Assembly: GCF_004791585.1 (NCBI RefSeq)
Contig: NZ_SRUU01000005.1
Coordinates: forward strand, 31,236-95,235
Source of the DNA: Mesorhizobium sp. M1C.F.Ca.ET.210.01.1.1
Lineage (GTDB): Bacteria; Pseudomonadota; Alphaproteobacteria; Rhizobiales; Rhizobiaceae
Length of the DNA stretch: 64,000 nt
Direction of reading: 5' to 3'
The translations under genes were made by a program, and so were the position numbers. The first letter of the stretch is position 1. Each line of letters starts with the position of its first letter. Below, in pieces: positions 56,657-64,000 of the stretch. The notes under the pieces are model-generated. The model made no database searches. It was not told the origin of the DNA and saw nothing but the letters and a program-made list of their open reading frames with translations.

Positions 56657-57121
56657 ATGTCCAAGACTACGACCAAGACCGGCGAGACCATCGAAACCGT
56701 GGAATTCCCGAGCTTCGACGCCTCCAAGGCCACCGACCAGTTCCGCGCCTTCGCCGAGAAAGGCGTTGAGCAGTCGAAAGAGGCCTATGCCAAGCTGAAG
56801 AACGGTGCCGAGGAGACCCAGAAGGTTCTGGAGTCGACCTACGAGACCGCCAAGACCGTGTCCAGCGACCTGTCGCTCAAGACCATCGCCGTGCTGCGCG
56901 CCAATGCCGAAGCCGGCTTCTCGCATCTCGAAGCCTTGGTAGGCGCCAAGACGCTCTCCGAGGTCGTCGAACTGCAGACCGCTTTCCTGCGCAAGCGCGC
57001 CGAAATGGCCGTCGAGCAGGCCAAGGACTTCCAGGCCGTCACTTCCAAGGCGGTCGAGGACGTCGCCAAGCCGGTCAAGACCGCTTTCGAAAAGGCGTTC
57101 AAGGACGTCAAGGCGGCCTGA
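56657..57121 (+). CDS. phaP: Phasin family protein
   Basis: 154 aa, the usual phasin size. It is almost all helical and amphipathic, with the phasin_2 pattern FRAFAEKGVEQSKEAYAKLK and VLESTYETAKTVSSDLSLKT, FSHLEALVGAKTLSEVVELQ, and a Lys/Ala-rich end VKTAFEKAFKDVKAA. It coats polyhydroxybutyrate granules in the cytoplasm and controls their number and size. GAGAGGTTGGAAAA lies upstream. Candidate PhaR sites in the promoter and an sRNA gene just downstream suggest both transcriptional and local RNA regulation. Confidence 0.93.
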   Translation: MSKTTTKTGETIETVEFPSFDASKATDQFRAFAEKGVEQSKEAYAKLKNGAEETQKVLESTYETAKTVSSDLSLKTIAVLRANAEAGFSHLEALVGAKTLSEVVELQTAFLRKRAEMAVEQAKDFQAVTSKAVEDVAKPVKTAFEKAFKDVKAA

Positions 57122-57157
57122 TACGCACTTGCCAAAGCTGCATCAAAACGTCGCATT

Positions 57158-57186
57158 TTGTCAGACAAATAGACGTGCGATATGTT
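57158..57186 (+). promoter_or_regulatory. Sigma70 promoter of the alpha-r14-type sRNA
   Basis: TTGTCA (57158-57163), 17 bases, TATGTT (57181-57186). The predicted start near 57193 gives an RNA of ~118 bases ending at the terminator. Confidence 0.65.
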
Positions 57187-57192
57187 GATCAG

Positions 57193-57310
57193 ATGAATAC
57201 CCGGGGAGTGAAACCTCCTCCCTTCGCTCTCCGGGGTGACCAGCCAGCTCCTCCTCCCGCTGGCTCGTAACAGGAAAAGGCCGGCACCTCCTCCCGCCGG
57301 CCTTTTCTTT
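57193..57310 (+). ncRNA. Alpha-r14-family sRNA with three CCTCCTCCC anti-Shine-Dalgarno loops
   Basis: Three hairpins each expose CCTCCTCCC: at 57214-57222 in a stem of CCCGGGGAG with CTCTCCGGGG, at 57250-57258 in a perfect 7-bp stem AGCCAGC/GCTGGCT, and at 57287-57295 in the terminator stem AAAAGGCCGGC/GCCGGCCTTTT followed by a T-run. This is the architecture of the rhizobial alpha-r14 family (for example NfeR1 in Sinorhizobium) that base-pairs with ribosome binding sites, often with Hfq. The promoter boxes fit a start near 57193. It lies downstream of the phasin gene. Confidence 0.87.
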
Positions 57311-57460
57311 TGCCCGTTAAAAACTGACGCCGGTTCGCTGAACCGATCTTTGCCTTATCAAAGGCCTTGAATTAGACTCTGATAGCCCGTATTGGACGCA
57401 TCGCCGACGACAGAGCGGACGCGGAGAATGATTTCTCCTCGGATTGCGCTCAGGCGGATG

Positions 57461-57537
57461 TGCCGTTGTAGCTCAGTTGGTTAGAGCACCAGATTGTGGA
57501 TCTGGGGGTCGCTGGTTCGAGCCCAGCCAACGGTACC
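57461..57537 (+). tRNA. tRNA-His (GTG anticodon)
   Basis: 77 bases with CCA encoded. The acceptor GCCGTTG pairs with CAACGGT (G1-U72 wobble), the D arm reads GCTCAGTTGGTTAGAGC, the anticodon loop TTGTGGA on stem CCAGA/TCTGG, and the T arm GCTGG-TTCGAGC-CCAGC. Position 73 is A and the base before G1 is T, so the G-1:C73 pair of most bacteria is missing, as known for alphaproteobacteria. Confidence 0.96.
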
Positions 57538-57652
57538 ATCGACCTGTCGCGTAAGCAGCTGACTTTTCAGTCCAAAGTGCCCCATCGTCCCTGATGCTGA
57601 TCGCTATTGCCGGGCTTGCCGCAAGCGCGGCCTTGTCGATGTTGATGGCCAT
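57538..57652 (-). pseudogene. Truncated gene start abutting tRNA-His
   Basis: From ATG 57652, with GGGAGAAA 5-12 bases upstream, the frame begins MAINIDKAALAASPAIAISI and continues through the tRNA antisense. The first ~20 residues look like a genuine protein start, and the rest does not. It suggests a gene cut off at the tRNA-His junction. Not identified. Confidence 0.35.
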
Positions 57653-57670
57653 TGTCGTTTCTCCCGAAAG

Positions 57671-57781
57671 CTATTTGGCGATGCCCAGCGCCTTCTGCCG
57701 GCGCCCGATGTGCGACAGCAGCGGGCCGAGCGCGACTATGACGATCACCGAGGGCGGCGCTGGGGAATCGAGTGCGGAGAA
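57671..57781 (-). pseudogene. C-terminal remnant of a probable membrane protein
   Basis: The frame PPSVIVIVALGPLLSHIGRR ending QKALGIAK-stop resembles the last membrane helix and polar tail of a transporter. The upstream part is absent, replaced by the end of the BKACE gene in another frame. The next truncated start follows 18 bases later. The parent family is not identifiable. Confidence 0.35.
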
Positions 57782-57783
57782 AC

Positions 57784-58650
57784 TCAAGACGGAGCGCCGA
57801 CATCGGCCGGAGCCGACAGACGGGCCTTTTGGAGGCCCAGGCGCTTGCGCGCCTCGGCCACTGTTGCGACGCGCCGTCCATGGCGCGCGACGGTTTCGGC
57901 GGCGATCTGGACGAGTTCGGCGTTGCTCGCGGCAAGCCGGTCCTTGTTGACGCGAATATTGTCCTCCAGTCCGGTTCGCACGGCATCGGCACCCCGCTGG
58001 AGCGCCCATTCCATGACGGGGCCTTGGTGACGGCCGATGCCGGCCGCGGTCCAGGTGGCCCTGGGCAGAACCCCGCGGAGCTCGCCGAGCATCAGATCAA
58101 GCAGGTGCTCGTCGGCCGGCAAGGCGTTCTGGACGCCCATTACAAACTGGACGTGCGGCCGATCGTCCATCAAGCCCGCCTCCACGAGGCGGCGCGCCCC
58201 ATGCAGATGGGACAGATCGAAGATTTCGATTTCCGGCCTGACGCCGTTGTTGCGCATCTTGCTGGCAAGGTCCGTCACGAGCGTGGTGTGATTCTCGTAG
58301 ACGATGGTCGGGAAGTTGACGGAGCCGGTCGAGAGCGAGGCCATGTCGGGCTTGAGGTAAAGCGCCGAACCACGCGTGCCCGGATCGCGCCCCCGGCCGC
58401 CGGTCGAGAACTGCACGATCATACCGGGGCAGTGTTTGGTGATCCCGGCCTGAACGGCTGCGAAGCGCTCCGGATCCGATGAGGAGGTTTCGTCGTCATT
58501 GCGCACATGGATATGCGCGAGCGTGGCGCCGGCCTCGTACGCCCGGTGCGTTGACTCGATCTGCTCGGACGGCGTTATCGGGACAGCCGGATTGTCCTTC
58601 TTGCGCGGCACGGAGCCAGTGATGGCGACGGTGATGACGACCGGGTCCAT
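57784..58650 (-). CDS. 3-keto-5-aminohexanoate cleavage (BKACE/DUF849) family enzyme
   Basis: 288 aa from ATG 58650 with AGGGAAG upstream; the open frame extends to 58677. BKACE enzymes cleave beta-keto acids with acetyl-CoA using Zn. Family features: PVVITVAITGSVPRKKDN, the metal-binding His pair LAHIHVRNDD, FSTGGRGRDPGTRG, SVNFPTIVYEN, and the C-terminal AIGRHQ-like GIGRHQGPVMEWAL plus GADAVRTGLEDN. The substrate varies widely (carnitine-derived, aromatic or amino beta-keto acids). It follows quiC on the same strand 122 bases away, so may work with the quinate genes, but this is not proven. Confidence 0.88.
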   Translation of the reverse strand: MDPVVITVAITGSVPRKKDNPAVPITPSEQIESTHRAYEAGATLAHIHVRNDDETSSSDPERFAAVQAGITKHCPGMIVQFSTGGRGRDPGTRGSALYLKPDMASLSTGSVNFPTIVYENHTTLVTDLASKMRNNGVRPEIEIFDLSHLHGARRLVEAGLMDDRPHVQFVMGVQNALPADEHLLDLMLGELRGVLPRATWTAAGIGRHQGPVMEWALQRGADAVRTGLEDNIRVNKDRLAASNAELVQIAAETVARHGRRVATVAEARKRLGLQKARLSAPADVGAPS

Positions 58651-58772
58651 TGCGGGGTCTTCCCTCATGTAAATCACGGCTTGCGAGCAGGCGGGGCAGC
58701 GTTTTGCGTGCCGACGGCGCTCTTTCGCGCTGCCGGTCGCATCGGATTGCGTCGTGCAGCGCGAAGCCCGCG

Positions 58773-60686
58773 TTAGAGTTCTGCGAGATCCCTGGCGCTC
58801 ATCCGGGTCGCCGCCAGAGCCGCCATGCGCACGGGCGCATTCGGCGCGCCGTAAGAATCATAGCCGCCGAGCCGCTGCACGATCTCGAAGTAGAAACGAT
58901 CCTGAAACGGCATTGTGTAGAAGTGCAAGAACTCGCCGTCGCCGTCACGGTCGTACAAAATGTTGGCGTCCCGCAACGCGTCGAGACGCTTGTCATCGAG
59001 ACCGAAGCGAGCCTGGATGTCGTCGTAGTAATTGACCGGGATGCGTAGAATCTCGGCGCCGCGCATTTTCAGCGTGTCTGCGGCGGCAAGAATATCGTCC
59101 GTCGCGAGCGCGATGTGATGTACTCCAGCGCCCGCATAGTTCGAGACCGAGCGAGCCGTGACCGTGTTGCGGCTCTCGGAGATGTTGAGCGGCATCCGCA
59201 GTGTTCGCTCGCAATTCGAGACCGCCTTGCTGTGGACGAGCCCGTAAGGGTCGGCGAGAACGACTGACGCTTCAGGTTCCAGGCCGAGCACGGCGCGATA
59301 GAACAGCACCGTAGAGTCGAGCCGGCCATCGGGAAGTGCCTCAGCGATATGATCGATCCGCGTGAGGAGTGGCGACCGCGATGCCGCCTCCGGTTCGACC
59401 TCGAAATCGGTCTCGAAATTGGCGGCGATTTCATGGTCGCTGAAATAGATCAGGCTTCCCGCATCCGAGCGGATGGCGGGAATCGCGAGCTCGTTCGGCC
59501 CAATTCGGCCGTCGAAACGCGCCACTCCATAGGCCTCCGCGCGCCCGAGCGCCGCCAGCGCATCGTTCGTCTCGAGCGCGAGGGCGCAGACCGACGGCCC
59601 GTGCATCAGAAAATAGGACTCGGCGAAAGAATCCGGCTCACGATTGACGACAATCCGGATGTCTCCCTGGCCAAACAAGCTCACCTCCTTTGACCTGTGC
59701 CGGCCAAGGCGTCGGAAACCAAGCTGGCCGAGGAGGACAGCAAAGGGTTCTTCGTTTCGCTGATCGACCGCAAACTCGACGAACCGAATTCCACGGATGA
59801 CAGGGGGTGGCGGCGGATCGAACAGTTCGACACGCCGGCGCATCATCCCCGAGGTGTTGCCTTGCCGCGCCGGTTCGGAGCGCACCTGCTCCTCGAGGAA
59901 CCGGAGAGAGCGAAACGCGTCCTCGGCGGTCAGGCGCGGCAGGGCGGACCGTGTCTCATCGCTGAAGATCTCAAGCGAGATCGTCCCTGCATAGCCGGTG
60001 GCGAGCACCGCCCGCAGGAAGCCTGGGACGTCGAAATCACCCTGGCCGGGAAACGAGCGGAAATGCCGGCTCAAGGTGAGCGGCGTCATCCCGAGCCGCG
60101 GCGCATCGGCAAGCTGGACGAAGAATATCCGCTGCCCCGGCAAGCCTGCCAGTGACGACCAGTCATCTGGCAGCGCCAGCGTGTGGAAACTGTCGAGGAT
60201 GAGGCCCAAATGCGGATGATTGGCCGTCTCCACGATGCGCCAGGCGTGGTCGAAAGTGCGTACCCGCGTTCCCCAGGACAGCGCCTCATAGCCGATCTTG
60301 AGCTGGTGTCGCGCGGCATGCTCGGCGAGTTCGTAGAGCTGCGCCGCGGCCCGCGCATCATCATCCGAGACATCCGTACCGACATTCGAGCAGACGAGCA
60401 TCAGCGGCGCGCCGAGTTCACCCATCAGATCGAATTTGCGCTCTGCCCGGGCGAGATTGCGTTTGTGTTGTTCGTCGCTGACGCCCTCAAAATCACGGAA
60501 AGGCTGAAAGAGATCGATCGACAGCCCCAGATCGGCCGCATAGCGCCGGACATCGCGGACCGGCCCATTGTAGAAAAGAAGGTCGTTCTCGAAGATCTCG
60601 ACGCCGTCAAAGCCGGCGGCGGCGATCGCCTCCAGCTTTTCTATAAGCGTGCCGCTCAGCGACACGGTCGCGATCGATTTCCTCAT
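58773..60686 (-). CDS. quiC: Fused 3-dehydroshikimate dehydratase (TIM barrel plus HPPD-like VOC domain)
   Basis: 637 aa from ATG 60686; GGAGGAGG lies about 11 bases upstream, and the longer open frame to 61523 is antisense to aroQ. Residues 1-280 are an AP-endonuclease/sugar-isomerase TIM barrel (IATVSLSGTLIEKLEAIAAA, LILDSFHTLALPDDWSSLAG, ISLEIFSDE). Residues ~300-630 are a VOC fold resembling 4-hydroxyphenylpyruvate dioxygenase (GVHHIALATDDILAAADTLK, FYFEIVQRLGGYDSYGAPN). This fusion is the QuiC/DSD type that dehydrates 3-dehydroshikimate to protocatechuate. It diverges from aroQ across the TetR-like operator. Confidence 0.9.
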   Translation of the reverse strand: MRKSIATVSLSGTLIEKLEAIAAAGFDGVEIFENDLLFYNGPVRDVRRYAADLGLSIDLFQPFRDFEGVSDEQHKRNLARAERKFDLMGELGAPLMLVCSNVGTDVSDDDARAAAQLYELAEHAARHQLKIGYEALSWGTRVRTFDHAWRIVETANHPHLGLILDSFHTLALPDDWSSLAGLPGQRIFFVQLADAPRLGMTPLTLSRHFRSFPGQGDFDVPGFLRAVLATGYAGTISLEIFSDETRSALPRLTAEDAFRSLRFLEEQVRSEPARQGNTSGMMRRRVELFDPPPPPVIRGIRFVEFAVDQRNEEPFAVLLGQLGFRRLGRHRSKEVSLFGQGDIRIVVNREPDSFAESYFLMHGPSVCALALETNDALAALGRAEAYGVARFDGRIGPNELAIPAIRSDAGSLIYFSDHEIAANFETDFEVEPEAASRSPLLTRIDHIAEALPDGRLDSTVLFYRAVLGLEPEASVVLADPYGLVHSKAVSNCERTLRMPLNISESRNTVTARSVSNYAGAGVHHIALATDDILAAADTLKMRGAEILRIPVNYYDDIQARFGLDDKRLDALRDANILYDRDGDGEFLHFYTMPFQDRFYFEIVQRLGGYDSYGAPNAPVRMAALAATRMSARDLAEL

Positions 60687-60769
60687 CCCTTGAGGCCTCC
60701 TCCATCCCGGCTTTTGCCGGGCCCTTGACTGTTGCGACCGCCACAAATTCGCAGTCGGCTCAATGCCTC

Positions 60770-60799
60770 TTGACATGAACGTACTAGTTCGTACATTAT
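60770..60799 (+). promoter_or_regulatory. Divergent quinate promoter with an 18-bp TetR-type operator
   Basis: TTGACA (60770-60775) and CATTAT (60794-60799, spacing 18) flank GAACGTACTAGTTCGTAC (60777-60794), an 18-bp imperfect dyad centred on ACTAGT with 14 of 18 bases symmetric. A repressor bound here would block RNA polymerase. On the minus strand TTGACT (60800-60805) could be the -35 of quiC. A TetR gene fragment is at 63719. Confidence 0.6.
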
Positions 60800-60867
60800 G
60801 AGTCAATTGAAATACTACAGGGCGAACCAACGCCCAAGGCAGAGGAAAAATACCTGGGGAGGAGGAC

Positions 60868-60936
60868 ATGCAGCCAGATTGCATGCGCGTCAGCGCTTGC
60901 GTGACGCCACGCACCACTCCGCGAGTCCCGCTGTGA
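60868..60936 (+). CDS. Leader peptide ORF upstream of the dehydroquinase gene
   Basis: 22 codons starting [20 protein letters not shown], with a very strong ribosome site GGGGAGGAGG (60856-60865). Its stop overlaps the aroQ start in GTGA (60933-60936), suggesting translational coupling. There are no runs of a regulatory amino acid. It may be a coupling leader rather than a functional peptide. Confidence 0.45.
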   Translation: MQPDCMRVSACVTPRTTPRVPL

Positions 60937-61382
60937 CGGACTCGGTTCTCATTCTCAACGGTCCAAATCTCGACATGCTGGGCAAACGCCAGCCAGAGAT
61001 CTATGGCAGCGAGACGCTGGCGGATGTCGAAGCCCTGTGCGGACGTTCTGGCGCCGAGCTCGGCATCGCCATCGATTTCAGGCAGAGCAATGCCGAGCAC
61101 GAGCTGATCGACTGGATTCACGACGGTCGTGAGCATGCCGCTGGTATCGTGATCAACCCGGCCGCCTATTCGCATAGCTCGATCGCAATCATGGACGCTC
61201 TGACGGCCTGCTCCTGCCCGATCATCGAGGTGCACATCACCAACATCCATCGCCGCGAGTCCTTCCGGCATCACAGCTATGTCTCTGAGGTCGCCTCGGC
61301 GGTGATCTGCGGCTGCGGCATCGAGGGTTACGCCCTGGCGCTGCGCCGCCTCGCCAGCCTCCTCGGAAGGGCTCCCGCATGA
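60933..61382 (+). CDS. aroQ: Type II 3-dehydroquinate dehydratase (catabolic)
   Basis: 149 aa from GTG 60933, the family's typical length, because the [20 protein letters not shown] signature must follow the start closely. Other signatures are [35 protein letters not shown] and [18 protein letters not shown], with the catalytic Tyr and His expected in the first and last. It interconverts dehydroquinate and dehydroshikimate. Its place with quiC and a quinate/shikimate dehydrogenase makes it a catabolic enzyme (QuiB role), distinct from any biosynthetic aroQ. Its stop overlaps the next start (ATGA). Confidence 0.94.
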   Translation: MTDSVLILNGPNLDMLGKRQPEIYGSETLADVEALCGRSGAELGIAIDFRQSNAEHELIDWIHDGREHAAGIVINPAAYSHSSIAIMDALTACSCPIIEVHITNIHRRESFRHHSYVSEVASAVICGCGIEGYALALRRLASLLGRAPA

Positions 61383-62263
61383 CCAGGCTCCAGCCTTCCT
61401 TCCTCGTTGGCCTGATCGGCTCCGGTATCCAGGCATCCCGAACGCCGCCGATGCACGAGCGCGAAGCCGATGAACAGGGCCTTCGGCTCGTCTACCAGAA
61501 GATTGACCTGGAACGCTTGGCACTCGGCGCCGAGGCTCTTCCGGAGTTGTTGGTGGCGGCCGAACGCATGGGTTTTGCCGGACTGAACATCACCCACCCC
61601 TGCAAGCAGGCCGTCATTCGCTATCTTGACGAGCTTTCGCCCGATGCAGCCGCGCTCGGCGCGGTCAATACCGTCGTGCTGCGAAATGGGCGACGCGCCG
61701 GACACAACACCGATTGGTGGGGCTTTGCGGAAAACTTCCGCCGCGCGTTGCCTGGCGCATCCCTCGACCGCGTCGTGCAACTCGGGGCTGGTGGCGCGGG
61801 CGCGGCTGTCGCACACGCCCTGATGACGCTGGGTGTCGTTGAGCTCGTCCTGTCCGATGTCGACCCGTCGCGCGCGGAAATCGTTGCAGCCTCGCTTAAC
61901 GAGCGCTTCGGCGTTGGTCGTGCCCGCGCTTCGCAAGAATTGGCCGCCGACATGGCTTCAGCGGCCGGTCTTGTTCACTGCACACCCACCGGAATGGACA
62001 AATATCCAGGCTTGCCCTTGCCGGAAAACCTGCTGCGCCCGGAACTCTGGGTAGCCGAGATCGTCTATTTCCCGCTCGAAACGGAACTCCTGCGCAGGGC
62101 GCGCCATCTCGGCTGCCGCACCCTCGATGGCGGCGGCATGGCGGTCTTCCAGGCCGTCGAGGCGTTCCGCCTGTTCACCGGCGTGACGCCGGATCCCGAG
62201 CGCATGCTGCGCCACTTTGGCGAACTCGGCTCGGCTGCGGTGAGGAGCGCAGCCGGAGCCTGA
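61379..62263 (+). CDS. Quinate/shikimate dehydrogenase (QsuD-type)
   Basis: 294 aa. It resembles the Corynebacterium quinate/shikimate dehydrogenase: [19 protein letters not shown] has SRTPPMH in place of the SxS motif of Aro[16 protein letters not shown] carries the catalytic Lys, [20 protein letters not shown] the Asn/Asp pair, [14 protein letters not shown] the cofactor loop, and the end [20 protein letters not shown] the QsuD signature. It oxidises quinate and/or shikimate with NAD, feeding aroQ and quiC. Coenzyme choice (NAD) is inferred from [14 protein letters not shown] after the cofactor loop. Confidence 0.9.
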   Translation: MTRLQPSFLVGLIGSGIQASRTPPMHEREADEQGLRLVYQKIDLERLALGAEALPELLVAAERMGFAGLNITHPCKQAVIRYLDELSPDAAALGAVNTVVLRNGRRAGHNTDWWGFAENFRRALPGASLDRVVQLGAGGAGAAVAHALMTLGVVELVLSDVDPSRAEIVAASLNERFGVGRARASQELAADMASAAGLVHCTPTGMDKYPGLPLPENLLRPELWVAEIVYFPLETELLRRARHLGCRTLDGGGMAVFQAVEAFRLFTGVTPDPERMLRHFGELGSAAVRSAAGA

Positions 62264-62302
62264 ACCATTGCAACCAAGAACCCACGACCGGAGGAGACGT
62301 GA

Positions 62303-63640
62303 ATGGCGACTACAGGAGAATATTCATCAACATCACGGGCGCATAGCCTTGAATCCGCAGGGATCAAGGCGCCGAAGAAAGCCGCGCTCGCGAGCTGGAT
62401 CGGAAGTGCCGTCGAATACTACGACTTTTTCATCTATGGCACGGCTGCGGCGCTGATCTTTCCGAAGATCTTCTTCTCGGCCGCCAACCCGCAGGCCGCC
62501 GCCATCGCGTCGTTCGCCACTTTCGGCGTCGCCTACATCGCGCGGCCATTCGGTGCGATCGTTCTTGGCCATATCGGGGACAAGTTCGGCCGCAAGAGGG
62601 TCCTGATGTTCACGCTGCTGCTGATGGGCTTCTCGACCTTCCTCATCGGCTGCCTGCCGACCTACGACCAGGCGGGCATACTGGCCCCGATATTCCTGGT
62701 GCTGGCGCGTCTCCTCCAAGGTATCTCGGCTGCTGGCGAACAGGCTGGCGCGAACTCGATGACGCTGGAACATGCGCCGCCCCACCAACGGGCCTTCTTC
62801 ACCAGCTTCACGCTGAGCGGTACGCAGGCGGGACTCATTCTCGCGACGCTTGTCTTTATCCCTGTCTCGAAATTGCCCGAGGCAGATCTCCTGTCTTGGG
62901 GGTGGCGCATTCCCTTCTTTCTGAGCGCTTTGGTCGTTGCCGTCGGCTTCTGGGTGCGGCGGTCACTGCCGGAGACGCCGGTGTTTCTCGAAGAGGCGAA
63001 GAAACACGAGACCGCAAAGCTTCCGTTCGCCACCTTGGTCAAGGATTATTGGCCGGAGGTGCTGCGCATCATCTTCGCAGCGCTTATTTCGGTGGTCAGC
63101 ACGATCTTCAGCGTGTTCACGCTGTCCTACGCCGTCAACACGATCCATATCGATCGGGCGACGATGCTGACCGTCCTCGTCCTCGCCAATGTGGTGGCGC
63201 TTGCGGCCATTCCCGCCTGGGCGATGCTTGCCGATCGCGTTGGCCGTAAGCCCGTCTTCATCCTTGGCGCGCTCGGCTGTGCCGTGCTTATCTGGCCCTA
63301 TACCGGGGCGATCAGCCAGGCCAATCTCACGATGATATTCATTCTCGGTATCCTCTTGTCCGGCGTCGTCTACAGCGCCGCGAACGGCATCTGGCCGGCT
63401 CTCTATGGCGAGATGTTCGATACGCGGGTGCGCCTCTCCGGCATGGCGATCGGCACCCAGATCGGCTTCGCCCTTGGCGGGTTCGCGCCAACCATCAGCG
63501 CGGCGCTCCTCGGAGAGGGCCCCACTGGCTGGGTACCCGTCGCCGCCTTCACCACGGCGACGGCCATCATCGCGGCGCTGGCCGCCGCGACGGCACGCGA
63601 GACCTACAAGACACCCATGAACGAGCTCGGCCGAAAGTAG
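62303..63640 (+). CDS. MFS transporter of the metabolite:H+ symporter type, probable shikimate/quinate importer
   Basis: 445 aa from ATG 62303 with GGAGGAG at 62290-62296. Twelve membrane helices are apparent. The MHS-type signature ASWIGSAVEYYDFFIYGTAA is close to that of ShiA, the shikimate permease. Further signatures are LGHIGDKFGRKRVLM and LARLLQGISAAGEQAGANSM. Its place 39 bases after the dehydrogenase gene makes shikimate or quinate import likely. The C-terminus is short and polar. A strong hairpin terminator follows the stop. Confidence 0.88.
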   Translation: MATTGEYSSTSRAHSLESAGIKAPKKAALASWIGSAVEYYDFFIYGTAAALIFPKIFFSAANPQAAAIASFATFGVAYIARPFGAIVLGHIGDKFGRKRVLMFTLLLMGFSTFLIGCLPTYDQAGILAPIFLVLARLLQGISAAGEQAGANSMTLEHAPPHQRAFFTSFTLSGTQAGLILATLVFIPVSKLPEADLLSWGWRIPFFLSALVVAVGFWVRRSLPETPVFLEEAKKHETAKLPFATLVKDYWPEVLRIIFAALISVVSTIFSVFTLSYAVNTIHIDRATMLTVLVLANVVALAAIPAWAMLADRVGRKPVFILGALGCAVLIWPYTGAISQANLTMIFILGILLSGVVYSAANGIWPALYGEMFDTRVRLSGMAIGTQIGFALGGFAPTISAALLGEGPTGWVPVAAFTTATAIIAALAAATARETYKTPMNELGRK

Positions 63641-63657
63641 ATCGCGCTGTTGCGAAA

Positions 63658-63687
63658 GGGCAGGCGCCTTTGGCGCCCGCCCGTTTT
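63658..63687. terminator. Terminator between the MFS and TetR genes
   Basis: GGGCAGGCGCC (63658-63668) pairs with GGCGCCCGCCC (63672-63682) with one A-C mismatch and a TTT loop, followed by GTTTT. It lies between two convergent genes. Confidence 0.85.
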
Positions 63688-63718
63688 CGAGCCCAACCGA
63701 GCCTGTTGCAATGCAGGC

Positions 63719-64000
63719 CTATGGCTTGCGGAGCAGGGCGATCACGGCGTCCGCGATCATCTTCTTGTGCCGTGCGCGCCGTTCCGGCTCGGCAAGGTCG
63801 ATTCCGAAGATCTCGCCGAATGTGTAGCGGTTGGCAACCCGGAAGAAACACAGCGCGCTGATTGCCATATGTACGTCGACCGCCTCAAGGTCATCACGGA
63901 AGGTGCCGGTCGCTTGGCCGCGCACGAGAATTCGGTCGATCACCTCGATGGCGCGCAGGTTGATCTGTTTGAGCGATGCCGTTTCGGCGAGGTGTTTGGC
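63719..64000 (-). CDS. TetR/AcrR-family transcriptional regulator, C-terminal part
   Basis: The visible frame runs from the window edge to a stop at 63719 and reads KHLAETASLKQINLRAIEVI, then FRDDLEAVDVHMAISALCFF and IFGIDLAEPERRARHKKMIA. This is the ligand-binding C-terminal half of a TetR regulator; the N-terminal DNA-binding helix-turn-helix is outside the window. As the gene ends the quinate/shikimate cluster and convergent with the importer gene, it is the probable repressor for the operator at 60777. The inducer is unknown, but quinate, shikimate or protocatechuate are candidates. Confidence 0.8.
   Translation of the reverse strand, partial: AKHLAETASLKQINLRAIEVIDRILVRGQATGTFRDDLEAVDVHMAISALCFFRVANRYTFGEIFGIDLAEPERRARHKKMIADAVIALLRKP

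Noticed and set aside
57538..57652. A functional small protein reading into tRNA-His antisense
   Set aside because: Its C-terminal half is only the antisense translation of the tRNA gene, a common artefact, so it is treated as a truncated start.
60687..61523. N-terminal extension of the quiC frame (start at 61523)
   Set aside because: It lies antisense to the clear aroQ gene, and the TIM-barrel start at 60686 has a strong ribosome site.

Overview
The window looks like chromosome from a GC-rich alphaproteobacterium of the order Hyphomicrobiales, most like Mesorhizobium and its relatives. This rests on several independent signs: a linked zwf-pgl-edd Entner-Doudoroff operon, a PdhS-like cell-cycle kinase, an alpha-r14-type sRNA carrying three CCTCCTCCC loops, RIME-like intergenic palindromes, and a tRNA-His of the alphaproteobacterial type (no G-1, A73). 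The species call is inference, as no database search was possible.

Layout. 1-11367: a type I secretion and adhesin locus resembling Pseudomonas Lap. It holds a giant repeat protein (minus strand, C-terminal end outside the window), a divergent LapG-like periplasmic cysteine protease, and a TolC / ABC / HlyD / ribbon-helix-helix operon. 11908-14773: an SAF-domain oxidoreductase, a VapBC pair whose toxin has lost its first catalytic Asp, and proC. 14846-24022: surface polysaccharide genes (ligase, three glycosyltransferases, a DUF6492-like protein, a flippase and a Wzz/GumC-like chain-length protein without a kinase domain). 24257-32038: folD, a GlxA-type regulator, a secreted VWA protein, then edd, pgl and zwf. 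32384-34625: an SDR, a Mur-ligase remnant and an SH3 protein. 34884-37613: puuB- and puuA-like putrescine degradation genes. 37742-42551: a HAD hydrolase, a degenerate response regulator, isocitrate lyase and its divergent ScfR/RamB-type regulator. 42718-48108: an EamA exporter and a complete polyamine ABC transporter operon (potFGHI-like). 48196-57121: AsmA, acetoacetyl-CoA synthetase, PdhS-like kinase and phasin. 57193-57537: the sRNA and tRNA-His. 57538-64000: truncated remnants, then a quinate/shikimate catabolic cluster (BKACE enzyme, fused 3-dehydroshikimate dehydratase, type II dehydroquinase, quinate/shikimate dehydrogenase, MFS importer, TetR regulator cut by the window edge).

How the parts connect. 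The adhesin should be exported by the adjacent T1SS and released by the LapG-like protease. Putrescine uptake (pot) and gamma-glutamyl degradation (puu) are complementary. Isocitrate lyase, acetoacetyl-CoA synthetase and phasin are all linked to acetyl-CoA and polyhydroxybutyrate metabolism. The quinate cluster is arranged around a divergent promoter with an 18-bp TetR-like dyad. The sRNA's anti-Shine-Dalgarno loops are perfectly complementary to GGGAGGAGG in the pgl-edd spacer and to the leader in front of the dehydroquinase gene, which makes them testable local targets.
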